DNA from: JBMNNS01 sp050942625
Lineage (GTDB): Bacteria > Bacillota > Dethiobacteria > DTU022 > UBA8154
Reading direction: 5' to 3'
Assembly: GCA_050942625.1 (NCBI GenBank)
Contig: JBMNNS010000033.1
Coordinates: 1-17,533, forward strand
DNA: 17,533 bases
Shown here in pieces: positions 1 through 7,365 of the stretch. The notes beneath the pieces were generated by a model. The model saw only the letters and a list, made by a program, of their open reading frames with translations. It did not search any database and was not told the origin of the DNA. Numbering within the stretch: position 1 is the first letter of the stretch; every line of letters begins with the position of its first letter. The position numbers and the translations under genes are program-made.

Positions 1-2
1 AG

Positions 3-122
3 GAGGCCCGGCCGGCTCCAAGGGACTTTTCAATGACTCCTCAAAAGGAGCAGGAAAACCAGAACGTTACCCTGGGTGATGTTTTTGGAGATTTGTTCAA
101 TAGCAGCAATGAAAAGAAATAA
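3..122 (+). CDS. C-terminal end of an upstream gene, possibly ribosomal protein S1
   Basis: An open frame enters from the left edge and ends at TAA 120-122, leaving 39 residues. The tail is hydrophilic (proline, arginine and glutamine rich) and ends in a short segment reading VTLGDVFGDLF followed by a polar SSNEKK end. A disordered tail closed by a small LGDLFGDLF-like motif is what I recall from ribosomal protein S1 of Peptococcaceae, where S1 (alone or fused to IspH) lies just upstream of the DUF1614-spoIIP genes. That identity is an inference from a short tail and from synteny. The reading frame is supported by the terminator that follows about 80 bases later. Confidence 0.6.
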   Translation, partial: EARPAPRDFSMTPQKEQENQNVTLGDVFGDLFNSSNEKK

Positions 123-199
123 CTATCTCCGCAATTAATAATTATTTCAATACTATTTTTGTTTCCACTGCAAAAACGCTATAGCTGGTAGCAATTAAA

Positions 200-239
200 A
201 GTTGTTCTAAAATTAAATTAGAACAGCTTTTTTTATTTT
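200..239 (+). terminator. Rho-independent terminator after the upstream gene
   Basis: An 11-bp stem (200-210 with 218-228, including one G-U pair) encloses a 7-base A/T loop and runs straight into seven T residues at 228-234, then A and four more T. It lies 78 bases past the stop codon at 122, so it separates the upstream gene from the operon beginning at 540. Confidence 0.85.
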
Positions 240-340
240 CCTAAGCAGTATAATTTGGCTTTAAAGGGTTATTATAAAAAAACTTAGGGTATAAAAACAA
301 CCCCGGGGATGGCCCCTTAAAAAGGCGGCCAGGTAATAAG

Positions 341-525
341 GGGTTAATTGTTATTGATTTGTGTTAATGTATGTTTGCATATAGTGTTTAGTGTTAACAA
401 CCGTTAGTGTTTGTTGGCAGGTGTTATTTTGTATTGCTTTAAGTCAATAATCATTAATAAATATTAACTTGGGTTGTGTTATGCTATTTTAAGTTACGTT
501 ATACTGTACTATGTTATGTTACGTT
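341..525 (+). repeat. Degenerate 5-bp periodic tract (NNGTT pentamers)
   Basis: Cut into pentamers starting at 341, the sequence keeps one register up to the ribosome binding site of the gene at 540. By hand count, 30 of 38 pentamers have T at position 5, 26 of 38 have T at position 4, and 14 read GTT at positions 3-5. Only about three GTT occur out of register. The clearest part is 491-525, with several GTTA units at 5-bp steps. This fits a decayed tandem pentanucleotide repeat of the ATGTT/GTGTT type. It fills most of the gap between the upstream gene and 540. No open frame of note is seen here. Confidence 0.75.
459..487 (+). promoter_or_regulatory. Weak candidate sigma-E-type promoter for the 540-8382 operon
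   Basis: AAATATT at 459-465 resembles the sigma-E -35 element (K-M-ATATT), and TATGCTAT at 480-487, after 14 bases, matches 5 of 8 positions of the CATACAHT -10 element. A mother-cell promoter would suit an operon with spoIIP in it. Because the tract is T-rich and periodic, chance resemblance is likely, and no good sigma-A promoter was found here either. Confidence 0.25.
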
Positions 526-539
526 AAGGAGTGGCGAGG

Positions 540-1229
540 GTGAAAATAGGTTTTTTGGTTTTGATTGCAGTTGTGGTCTTAATTTATCTTGGTTTTGCGC
601 AAAGGGCCCTGGATAGACTACGTTTAAGTGATAGAGCTGCCCTTCTTTTTTTAGCAGCAATGATCATTGGGGGATTCCTTCCCGATATTCCCCTGGGTGC
701 TAACACAAGTATTAACATTGGTGGAGGGGTAATTCCATTAATACTGGTTGTCTATCTCTGGAGCAAGGCTGAAAGGTTTGAAATGAATAGATCTTTCCTG
801 GCAGTCTTAATTACTACTGGGGTTGTTTTTGCTAGTATGAAAATATTACCTGTAGAACCCACCTATAATTTTATTTTAGATCCCCTTTATATAATTGCTA
901 TTGTGGCTGGCCTTGTAGGTTATCTTTCGGGTAGAAGTCGCAGGGGCGCCTTTATTGCCGGGACAATGGCCATAATATTAAATGACGTTATTTCCCAGGC
1001 AGAAAATGTATTTTCAGGAATTCGATCTCCTCTGGTAATAGGGGGGGCCGGGGTTTTTGATGCTGTTGTTATTGCCGGTTTCATTGCCCTTGGCCTTGCC
1101 GAAATAGTGGGGGAAACTGCAGAAAAAATCACCCTGGGTATGGAGGGCCAAGAAGACAACATTAGCAGTAGAAAAGATACAGAAGCAGAAAATCCAGAAA
1201 TGGATAATGCCCCTGAAGATAACAACTAA
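540..1229 (+). CDS. DUF1614 family multi-pass membrane protein
   Basis: The protein has 229 residues with about six hydrophobic segments. They begin right at the N terminus (KIGFLVLIAVVVLIYLGF), and a hydrophilic acidic tail covers the last ~30 residues. The central segment with LGANTSINIGGGVIPLILV and the glycine-rich turns match what I know of the DUF1614 family, a membrane family of unknown function common in Clostridia. I chose GTG at 540 because AAGGAG at 526-531 is then 8 bases upstream; the in-frame GTG at 531 would overlap that ribosome binding site. It is the first gene of the operon, 22 bases before spoIIP. Linkage to spoIIP suggests a sporulation or envelope role, but nothing in the sequence proves it. 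Confidence 0.85.
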   Translation: MKIGFLVLIAVVVLIYLGFAQRALDRLRLSDRAALLFLAAMIIGGFLPDIPLGANTSINIGGGVIPLILVVYLWSKAERFEMNRSFLAVLITTGVVFASMKILPVEPTYNFILDPLYIIAIVAGLVGYLSGRSRRGAFIAGTMAIILNDVISQAENVFSGIRSPLVIGGAGVFDAVVIAGFIALGLAEIVGETAEKITLGMEGQEDNISSRKDTEAENPEMDNAPEDNN

Positions 1230-1251
1230 TGTAAATGGCAGGTGCTGAGTA

Positions 1252-2445
1252 TTGAAAGGCTATTTAAAGGCGAAAAACAAAAAAATGGTTTGTTTTTCAG
1301 TGATGGTATTACTGATATCGGCGGTTTTGATTTTTGGTACATATTCTTTATCAGCAAAAGCAGAAAACAATAAACTCAATTTTTTTGATCTTCATAACCC
1401 TGACGAAAAGCACGAAGGTTTTTTCAGTATGCAGGATCTTGCTACCGGGGATACTGTTATGAGAACAGCCAGGATCATGCATGTTGGTGATGAATACATA
1501 AACCAGGAAAATTATTTATTCCGGGTGGAAAGAATTGAGGGGGATATAGCCTGGGCACAAAATCTGGGCAAGGTTAAGTTATCAAATTTTGTAGCTCAAG
1601 GGGTTTCTAGTAGCATGCTCCCCCATTTGAGTGTCTTGCAAAAAAACCAGGAACCAATTTCTGAACCGACGATCGGGGTTTACCATTCCCATGGAGCAGA
1701 GGCATACGTGCCTTCCGATGGAGTAGAAAGTATTGATGAGGGCGGGGGCATACTTGAAGTAGGGGAGGTTTTTGTACAAGCACTAAGGGAAAGGGGACTA
1801 AAGGTTTTTTACACGTCATTAACTCATGTTCCCCATGATGCCGGTGCCTATTATAGATCTAGAAGGACAGTGGAGGAATTATTACGTAAGGGTACAGATG
1901 CGGTATTTGACGTCCACCGCGATGCAGTCCCTGCAGAAGAATATCTTGCAGTGGTAGACAGTGAAGAAATGGTACAAATCCAATTTGTGGTCGGGCGTCA
2001 AAATCCAAACGTCCAGGTTAACAGGGAATATGCCGAAAGCTTAAAGCAGTGTGTAGATGAGCAATACCCTGGGTTAATTAAAGGTATTTTTATGGCCAAT
2101 GGAAGCTATAACCAGGATCTTTTACCTCTGTCTTTACTTTTAGAGGTAGGCAGTCACCTCAATACTAAAGAAGGTGCAAAAGAATCTATGAAACTATTTG
2201 CCGATGCGGTTCAATTTTATTACCTTGGGCCTCAGGGCACTACTGCCCGAAAGGGAATAGCCACAACTGCCCTGCGGACAGTTTTATGGGTAATTTTCAT
2301 TGCTGCTTTGGCGGTAGGTGTTTATCTTTTAATCAGCACCAGAAGCCCGGAGGAAGCGCGCAATAAATTGCTACACTTTTTTCAAAAAGAATTTGCTGAG
2401 CTAAGAAGGAAGAATAAAAACGGGGAGGATCCCGGTGGGCAGTAA
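1252..2445 (+). CDS. spoIIP: Stage II sporulation protein P, engulfment amidase/endopeptidase
   Basis: This is a 397-residue SpoIIP. Family members degrade peptidoglycan (amidase and endopeptidase) in the SpoIID-SpoIIM-SpoIIP machine that drives engulfment of the forespore. An N-terminal membrane anchor lies at about residues 12-35, followed by an extracytoplasmic domain. The catalytic-type motifs are visible: YHSHGAEAY at 144-152, DVHRD at 220-224 and LLEVGS starting near 296, giving His145/His147, His222 and Glu298 as likely metal or catalytic residues. A second hydrophobic segment at about 342-366 and a basic tail come after the enzyme domain, which is more than the single anchor of the Bacillus protein. 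The start is TTG at 1252 with AGGTG 7 bases upstream. The 3' end overlaps the next gene by 11 bases, so the two are probably translationally coupled. Confidence 0.93.
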   Translation: MKGYLKAKNKKMVCFSVMVLLISAVLIFGTYSLSAKAENNKLNFFDLHNPDEKHEGFFSMQDLATGDTVMRTARIMHVGDEYINQENYLFRVERIEGDIAWAQNLGKVKLSNFVAQGVSSSMLPHLSVLQKNQEPISEPTIGVYHSHGAEAYVPSDGVESIDEGGGILEVGEVFVQALRERGLKVFYTSLTHVPHDAGAYYRSRRTVEELLRKGTDAVFDVHRDAVPAEEYLAVVDSEEMVQIQFVVGRQNPNVQVNREYAESLKQCVDEQYPGLIKGIFMANGSYNQDLLPLSLLLEVGSHLNTKEGAKESMKLFADAVQFYYLGPQGTTARKGIATTALRTVLWVIFIAALAVGVYLLISTRSPEEARNKLLHFFQKEFAELRRKNKNGEDPGGQ

Positions 2446-3343
2446 AGTAGTTATTGCTTCTTACCTGCAGGCTATGATAACTGGAGTTGTGATGGGGTTA
2501 CTGTTCAGGTTTTATATGTTCAGAAGGGATTACCGGCAGTACCCCAGCTACCCCCATGGTGCAGTTACGCATCTTGCAATGGGTTTTATTGCCGCCGTTC
2601 TTGGGGCTTTAGCTGTGCCGGCGCTGGCGGAAAAAGAATTTACGGCGGTTACCTTTCTAGCCTTGGCAGCAACACAGTTCAGGGAGGTGCGGGCAATGGA
2701 AAGGGAAATGCTTGAAAACCTTGATCAAACGGGGTTGGTATCCAGGGGCAAGGATTATATAGAGGGGATAGCAAGAGTATTTGAAGCCCGCAATTATCTG
2801 GTTATGTTTTTAGCCCTATTGGTAGGAGGGGCCACTTACTGGGGCAATATTTATTATGGTCTTCTTTTTGGGTTTTTTATCTTTTTATTATTAAGAAAGT
2901 TCATCAGCGGAAAAGTAATTGGCGATATCGCCACCGTGAGGGAGGGGAAGGTACATTTTGATGGTCCCCTCCTTTTGGTTGAAAATATAACCTTTATGAA
3001 TCTGGGAACAGAAGCTGTCAAAAACACTTATTTAGAACGTGCAATGGGTATAATAATTGAACCGCTTGATGATGATGCAAGGGCTACGCTGGCTAACCGG
3101 GGGCAGCGAATGGCCATAGCTCACGACACGGCAGCTCTAATGGGGATTTACAGGGATGTGGATACCCCAGAGTTTATGCCTATTGTCCGCCGGGATCTTG
3201 ATACGGGCAGAGTAGGGCTTGTAATCCTGCCTTTGGAAAGGGATGTGGAGTTGCTACTTGCAGCAGTAAGAAGAGTACCTGTTTTGGAAAGTGCCGTTAA
3301 CACTCCTTTAAAAACGAGTCTTGGGCGAAAAGCAGCAGATTAA
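2435..3343 (+). CDS. YIEGIA family membrane protein
   Basis: The protein has 302 residues and carries the family signature DYIEGIARVFEARNY at 107-121, the block that gives the YIEGIA family its name. The N-terminal half has several membrane segments (about 6-25, 45-75 and 120-155). The C-terminal ~150 residues form a soluble domain. The family is restricted to spore-forming Firmicutes and its function is unknown to me. The start is GTG at 2435 with GGGGAGG at 2422-2428, inside the end of spoIIP. The next gene encodes the small protein that usually accompanies this family, so the two likely form one complex. No truncation or frameshift is visible. Confidence 0.85.
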   Translation: MGSKVVIASYLQAMITGVVMGLLFRFYMFRRDYRQYPSYPHGAVTHLAMGFIAAVLGALAVPALAEKEFTAVTFLALAATQFREVRAMEREMLENLDQTGLVSRGKDYIEGIARVFEARNYLVMFLALLVGGATYWGNIYYGLLFGFFIFLLLRKFISGKVIGDIATVREGKVHFDGPLLLVENITFMNLGTEAVKNTYLERAMGIIIEPLDDDARATLANRGQRMAIAHDTAALMGIYRDVDTPEFMPIVRRDLDTGRVGLVILPLERDVELLLAAVRRVPVLESAVNTPLKTSLGRKAAD

Positions 3344-3366
3344 TGTGTTAAAGGAGGTCTCAAAAT

Positions 3367-3561
3367 TTGGATATTGAGCTGAGTAAATATATACTGGCTG
3401 TGATCACCACGGATCCAAACAAAGTAAATGGGGGTGGAGCCCCTATTTTTTATACTGAAAGTAAAGAAGAGCAGGAAAAAATAGCAAACTACTTATCCCG
3501 TATTACAGAGGGTGTGGTCCATGACCTTGACAATGGGGTCTACATTTTAGTAAAACACTAG
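3367..3561 (+). CDS. Small capping-complex-type partner of YIEGIA
   Basis: This is a 64-residue soluble protein with no signal peptide or membrane segment. It begins MDIELSKYILAVITTD and contains a GGGAPIFY motif near residues 22-29. I recall a small family annotated as the capping complex subunit for YIEGIA, always next to the YIEGIA gene and of this size; this gene lies 23 bases after that gene, which fits. The start is TTG at 3367, supported by a perfect AAGGAGG at 3351-3357 nine bases upstream. A physical partnership with YIEGIA is inferred from proximity, and its biochemical role is unknown. Confidence 0.75.
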   Translation: MDIELSKYILAVITTDPNKVNGGGAPIFYTESKEEQEKIANYLSRITEGVVHDLDNGVYILVKH

Positions 3562-3578
3562 CACTTAAAGGAGTTAGT

Positions 3579-4049
3579 ATGAAAATAATCTATCATTGTT
3601 ATGGAGGCACACATTCTTCTGTTTTAGGTGCCGCAACCCATCTTGGTATACTGGATAGCAAAAGGATCCCTACCAATCGGGAAATTTTAAACTGCCCTTA
3701 TTTTGATCAGGTAGAAAATGATCAACTAGGGAGTATTTTTTTTATTGGTATCGATGAAAAAGGCCATGAAGTGTACATCATGGGCTGTAAGTCTGCCGGC
3801 ACCCTTGTAGAGAAGGTTATTAAAGATTTTTGCAAAATAATGCAAATTAATGGTGAAGAAGTCATGCTGGTAAGCACAAAGCCTTCTATAAATATGCTAT
3901 TAAGAATTGGGGGCCTGTTATCCAGAAGGCTAAAACTTGTTACATTGGGTCGTTTTTTCCTTTTTCCAGGCTCAAAACTTGCCCTTCCCAAAATCAGGAA
4001 AATTGTAAAGAAGGTGAATCTTGACAGGGAGCTTACCGGTATAGGATAA
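3579..4049 (+). CDS. DUF3189 family protein
   Basis: The protein has 156 residues and starts MKIIYHCYGGTHSSV, the conserved opening of the DUF3189 family of Clostridia and Bacilli. The YHCYGGTHSS block has a Cys, a His and small residues that could bind a ligand or metal, but I know of no demonstrated activity. A second conserved block, YIMGCKSAG, lies near residues 67-75. The C-terminal part is basic with a hydrophobic patch. The ATG at 3579 has AAAGGAG at 3567-3573. It lies 17 bases after the YIEGIA partner gene and is probably in the same transcript. Bacilli have paralogues that I recall being sporulation-linked. Confidence 0.82.
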   Translation: MKIIYHCYGGTHSSVLGAATHLGILDSKRIPTNREILNCPYFDQVENDQLGSIFFIGIDEKGHEVYIMGCKSAGTLVEKVIKDFCKIMQINGEEVMLVSTKPSINMLLRIGGLLSRRLKLVTLGRFFLFPGSKLALPKIRKIVKKVNLDRELTGIG

Positions 4050-4082
4050 TGAGGTATAAGTTGGACATAGACAGGGGTTTTT

Positions 4083-5393
4083 ATGAGCAAAGGATTTGTT
4101 ATCAAAGAGATCAGACCTGGTTCTTTAGCTGAAAAAGCAGGTATAAAGGCAGGGGAACGGCTTTTTAAAATTAACGGTTCTTATTTTTTCGACATTTTGG
4201 ATTACCATTATCATTGTTCGGACAATATTATCAGGCTTACAATCGGTAAAGATTGCAGCAATTTCAGGGAAATTAACCTGGAAAAAGGCTTTGGGGAAGA
4301 TTTGGGGTTGGAATTTCATTCGCCTGTTATTGCCCCCTTGCGTCGCTGTAAAAATCATTGTGTATTTTGTTTTGTTGATCAACAGCCGCCGGGTTTGCGT
4401 CCCTCTCTTTATGTGAAGGACGATGATTACCGTTTATCGTTTTTCCATGGAAACTATATCACGTTAACAAATATGGGGCCCCTTGACTTGAGGAGGGTTG
4501 TCCGTAGAAAGCTATCTCCACTTTATATATCCATTCATGCTACAGAAGCAAAGGTAAGGCGTAAAATGATGCGCAATGCCCATGCAGGTAATATCTTAGG
4601 GCAGCTAAAACAGCTTGCAAAAGCTGGTCTGGAAATGCATGGACAGGTTGTCATCTGCCCGGGGTATAACGATGGGCCGGTACTGGAAAAAACGGTTGCC
4701 GACCTATCGCAGTTTTATCCCAACTTGAAAACATTAGCACTTGTACCGGTTGGCATCACTAAGTACCGCCAAAACCTGAAAACAATACGCAGTATTTCAC
4801 CTGAGGAAGCCCTGGAGATCGTGAAAAGGTATACAGAATTTCAGGAACAATATTGTAAAAAATTTGGTGAGCCCTTTGTTTTTCTTTCCGACGAATTCTA
4901 CCTGCTTTCCAATATTCCACTTCCAGCCCATGAGCATTATGGATCGTATGCTCAATTGGAAAATGGTGTAGGCCTGGGCCGGTTGTTTTTAAATGAATTG
5001 GAGGCTTGGAAGAAGGGGGAAAGGCTCGTTCCCAAAAAGAAAACCAAAATTTCCTTAGTTACAGGGAGGTCTGCAGAACCTTTTTTAAAACTATTTGTTG
5101 CAGAACTGAAAAAGATTAAAGGTCTAAATACTTCCTTATATGTAGTTAATAACGACTTTTGGGGTGGGAATGTTTCGGTTGCGGGTTTGTTGACAGGCCA
5201 GGATCTCCTTCGGAGTCTGAAGGGAAAAGATTTGGGTGACTTTCTTTTTATCCCGGGTGTAATGCTTAAAGAAAAAACCGAGCTTTTCTTGGATAATATT
5301 ACCTTGAGTTTTTTGGCCCGGGAGCTAAAGGTGAAGGTAGTGCCGGTTTTCAAACTGGAAGAAATAAGACTTTTTTTATCCCGCTCATTATAA
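4083..5393 (+). CDS. PDZ and radical-SAM DUF512 protein
   Basis: The protein has 436 residues. Residues 1-75 form a PDZ-like domain (IKEIRPGSLAEKAGIKAGERLFKING region). A radical-SAM-type cluster motif follows, with Cys89, Cys93 and Cys96 in C-x3-C-x2-C spacing, immediately followed by FVDQQPPGLR. The C-terminal half is the DUF512 domain. This architecture is conserved beside der in Clostridia and occurs in cyanobacteria, where it is labelled a putative Fe-S oxidoreductase. The substrate is unknown; a role linked to the GTPase Der or to RNA or protein modification is only suggested by linkage. The start is ATG at 4083 with a modest AGGGG about 6 bases upstream. All three cluster cysteines are intact and the length is normal for the family. 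Confidence 0.88.
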   Translation: MSKGFVIKEIRPGSLAEKAGIKAGERLFKINGSYFFDILDYHYHCSDNIIRLTIGKDCSNFREINLEKGFGEDLGLEFHSPVIAPLRRCKNHCVFCFVDQQPPGLRPSLYVKDDDYRLSFFHGNYITLTNMGPLDLRRVVRRKLSPLYISIHATEAKVRRKMMRNAHAGNILGQLKQLAKAGLEMHGQVVICPGYNDGPVLEKTVADLSQFYPNLKTLALVPVGITKYRQNLKTIRSISPEEALEIVKRYTEFQEQYCKKFGEPFVFLSDEFYLLSNIPLPAHEHYGSYAQLENGVGLGRLFLNELEAWKKGERLVPKKKTKISLVTGRSAEPFLKLFVAELKKIKGLNTSLYVVNNDFWGGNVSVAGLLTGQDLLRSLKGKDLGDFLFIPGVMLKEKTELFLDNITLSFLARELKVKVVPVFKLEEIRLFLSRSL

Positions 5394-5419
5394 ATTATTT
5401 AATAAAGTGAGGTGAGCAG

Positions 5420-6748
5420 TTGTCTACCCAACTCGTGGCCCTGGTTGGCCGTCCTAATGTGGGAAAATCTACCCTGTTTAATCGAATTCTAGGTTCAAGG
5501 CGGGCAATTGAGGAAAAGGTGCCCGGTGTTACCAGGGATCGTTTATATGGCAAGGCCAACTGGCTACATAAAAATTTTCTGATTGTGGATACCGGAGGCT
5601 TGACATTTTCCCAGGGCCAGGAAATTGAGGCACGTATCCAGGAGCAAGCAGAGCTGGCTATTGAGGAAGCCGCAGTAATTATTTTTGTTGTTGATGGCCG
5701 CCAGGGACTGACAGCGCTTGATGAAGAGATTGCCAACCTGTTGCGCCGGCAAAGAAAACCAGTTTTGCTGGCCGTAAATAAGATAGAATCTCCAGAACAG
5801 GGAGTGGCGGAATTTTACAAGCTTGGGCTGGGTGATCCTTTGCCTATATCAGCAGCCCATGGATTAAATATCGGTGAACTTCTTGATAAAGTGATAGCAT
5901 TTTTACCCCGGGAGGATCTGCTTGAAGAAGGGGAGGAGGCCATCCATATAGCTGTAGTAGGCCGTCCCAATGTGGGTAAGTCCTCCTTTATTAACACACT
6001 GTTAGGTGAGGAAAGGGTTATTGTCAGCGAACAACCTGGAACTACTAGGGATCCTATTGACACCTTAATCAAACGGGATGGAAGGAACTTTGTTATTGTT
6101 GATACTGCCGGTATTCGCCGGAAGAGCAAAGTAAAAGAAAATGTGGAGTATTACAGTGTAATACGTTCCTTAAGGGCCATAGAAAGTGCCGACATCGTTT
6201 TGCTTTTGCTGGAGGCAGATACGGGGGTAACCGAACAGGATCAAAAGATTGCCGGTTATGTGCTGGAAAGCGGTAAGGCCCTGATAATTGCCTTAAACAA
6301 ATGGGATCTGCTGAAAAACAAGCGTTCCAATGTAATGCAAAAGGAACTTATCGCCCAGATCAGGGAGAACTTAAAATTTGTCTCTTTCGCCCCTATTATC
6401 TTCACTTCCATCTACGAACCAAGGCGTTTAAAAAACCTGTTTACACTGCTTCAAGAAGTATATCATTACTACACCTTGCACCTTCCCACGCCTTTATTAA
6501 ATAAATTATTGGACGATATCCAGGGGGTAAACCCAATACCTCTTTTAAAGGGTAAAAAGGGGAAGATTTATTACTGGACACAGTCTCATGTTAAACCTCC
6601 TACGTTTCTTCTTTTTGTAAACGATGTGCGCATGATCCATTTTTCTTATTTGCGTTATCTGGAAAATAGATTGCGGGAGGCCTTTGATTTTAAAGGTACA
6701 CCTATCAGATTGCGGCTAAGACCCCGGGGCAGGAAGGGAGGTAAATAA
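5420..6748 (+). CDS. der: Ribosome assembly GTPase Der (EngA)
   Basis: This 442-residue GTPase has two tandem G domains and a C-terminal KH-like domain, the layout unique to Der, which acts in maturation of the 50S ribosomal subunit. The first P loop is GRPNVGKST at 10-18 and the second GRPNVGKSS at 181-189. DTGG and DTAG G3 motifs follow in each domain, and the G4 motifs are NKIE (domain 1) and NKWD (domain 2). Glu in place of Asp in the first G4 is a mild variant. The KH domain covers roughly the last 85 residues and ends in arginines. The start is TTG at 5420 with AGGTGA just upstream. plsY starts 2 bases after its stop, so the two are co-transcribed. Confidence 0.97.
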   Translation: MSTQLVALVGRPNVGKSTLFNRILGSRRAIEEKVPGVTRDRLYGKANWLHKNFLIVDTGGLTFSQGQEIEARIQEQAELAIEEAAVIIFVVDGRQGLTALDEEIANLLRRQRKPVLLAVNKIESPEQGVAEFYKLGLGDPLPISAAHGLNIGELLDKVIAFLPREDLLEEGEEAIHIAVVGRPNVGKSSFINTLLGEERVIVSEQPGTTRDPIDTLIKRDGRNFVIVDTAGIRRKSKVKENVEYYSVIRSLRAIESADIVLLLLEADTGVTEQDQKIAGYVLESGKALIIALNKWDLLKNKRSNVMQKELIAQIRENLKFVSFAPIIFTSIYEPRRLKNLFTLLQEVYHYYTLHLPTPLLNKLLDDIQGVNPIPLLKGKKGKIYYWTQSHVKPPTFLLFVNDVRMIHFSYLRYLENRLREAFDFKGTPIRLRLRPRGRKGGK

Positions 6749-6750
6749 AA

Positions 6751-7359
6751 ATGGTTTTTATTCTTCTTGTTTTATCATATTTATTGGGTTCTGTATCATT
6801 TGGCTACCTGCTTGCCAGAATAGTAAAGGGAATAGATATCAGGGAACTGGGTAGTGGGAACCCCGGTGCTACTAATATTATGAGGGTAATGGGTCTTAGA
6901 TACGGTCTGTTAGTTTTATTTTTAGATCTATTGAAAGGGCTTGTGGTTGCCATAGCGGTATCATCTTTAACACCCCAGACCGGGGTTGTTTTAGCGTGTG
7001 GTTTGGCTGTAATTGCCGGCCATAACTGGCCTATCTTTTTTAAATTTAAGGGCGGTAAAGGTGCTGCAACAACCCTTGGTTTTTTCCTGGGTTTTACTTT
7101 TCTGCCGACACTTTTTGTGGTTGCCATTGTAGCTGTAGTTTTTGTTACAACCCGCTATGTTTCCCTGGGATCTATTGTTGGAAGCATTATGATTCCACTT
7201 TATATGTTAATTATTAGTTCTTTGCGCCCCTACTTTCTTTTTGGACTGGTAGTATGTTTTATTATCCTCTGGAGGCATAGGTCCAATATCGAAAGATTGT
7301 TGAATGGTACAGAACCAAGGCTCGGCGATAAATTTAATTTTCCCCAAAAAGGAAGGTAG
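6751..7359 (+). CDS. plsY: Acyl-phosphate:glycerol-3-phosphate acyltransferase PlsY
   Basis: This 202-residue integral membrane enzyme transfers an acyl group from acyl-phosphate to sn-glycerol-3-phosphate, the first acylation of phospholipid synthesis. The family motifs are intact: GSGNPGATN at 34-42 and GHNWPIFFKFKGGKGA at 90-105, the second being the phosphate-binding loop region. About five membrane helices are seen. The start is ATG at 6751, with GGGAGG in the end of der as ribosome binding site. gpsA, which makes the glycerol-3-phosphate substrate, follows after 6 bases, so the two consecutive steps are encoded together. Confidence 0.97.
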   Translation: MVFILLVLSYLLGSVSFGYLLARIVKGIDIRELGSGNPGATNIMRVMGLRYGLLVLFLDLLKGLVVAIAVSSLTPQTGVVLACGLAVIAGHNWPIFFKFKGGKGAATTLGFFLGFTFLPTLFVVAIVAVVFVTTRYVSLGSIVGSIMIPLYMLIISSLRPYFLFGLVVCFIILWRHRSNIERLLNGTEPRLGDKFNFPQKGR

Positions 7360-7365
7360 TTTGAA

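Noticed and set aside
296..345. Possible riboswitch or second terminator at the GC-rich CCCCGGGG / GGCC region
   Set aside because: Short self-complementary pieces exist (AACCCC with GGGGTT, GGCC with GGCC) but they do not form one convincing stem and no known riboswitch core is visible.
4952..5353. Long antisense open frame (133 codons) inside the DUF512 gene
   Set aside because: It is a composition shadow of a well-conserved gene, rich in Ser/Pro/Lys, without a ribosome binding site or family resemblance. Similar antisense frames in der, plsY and the hydrogenase were set aside for the same reason.
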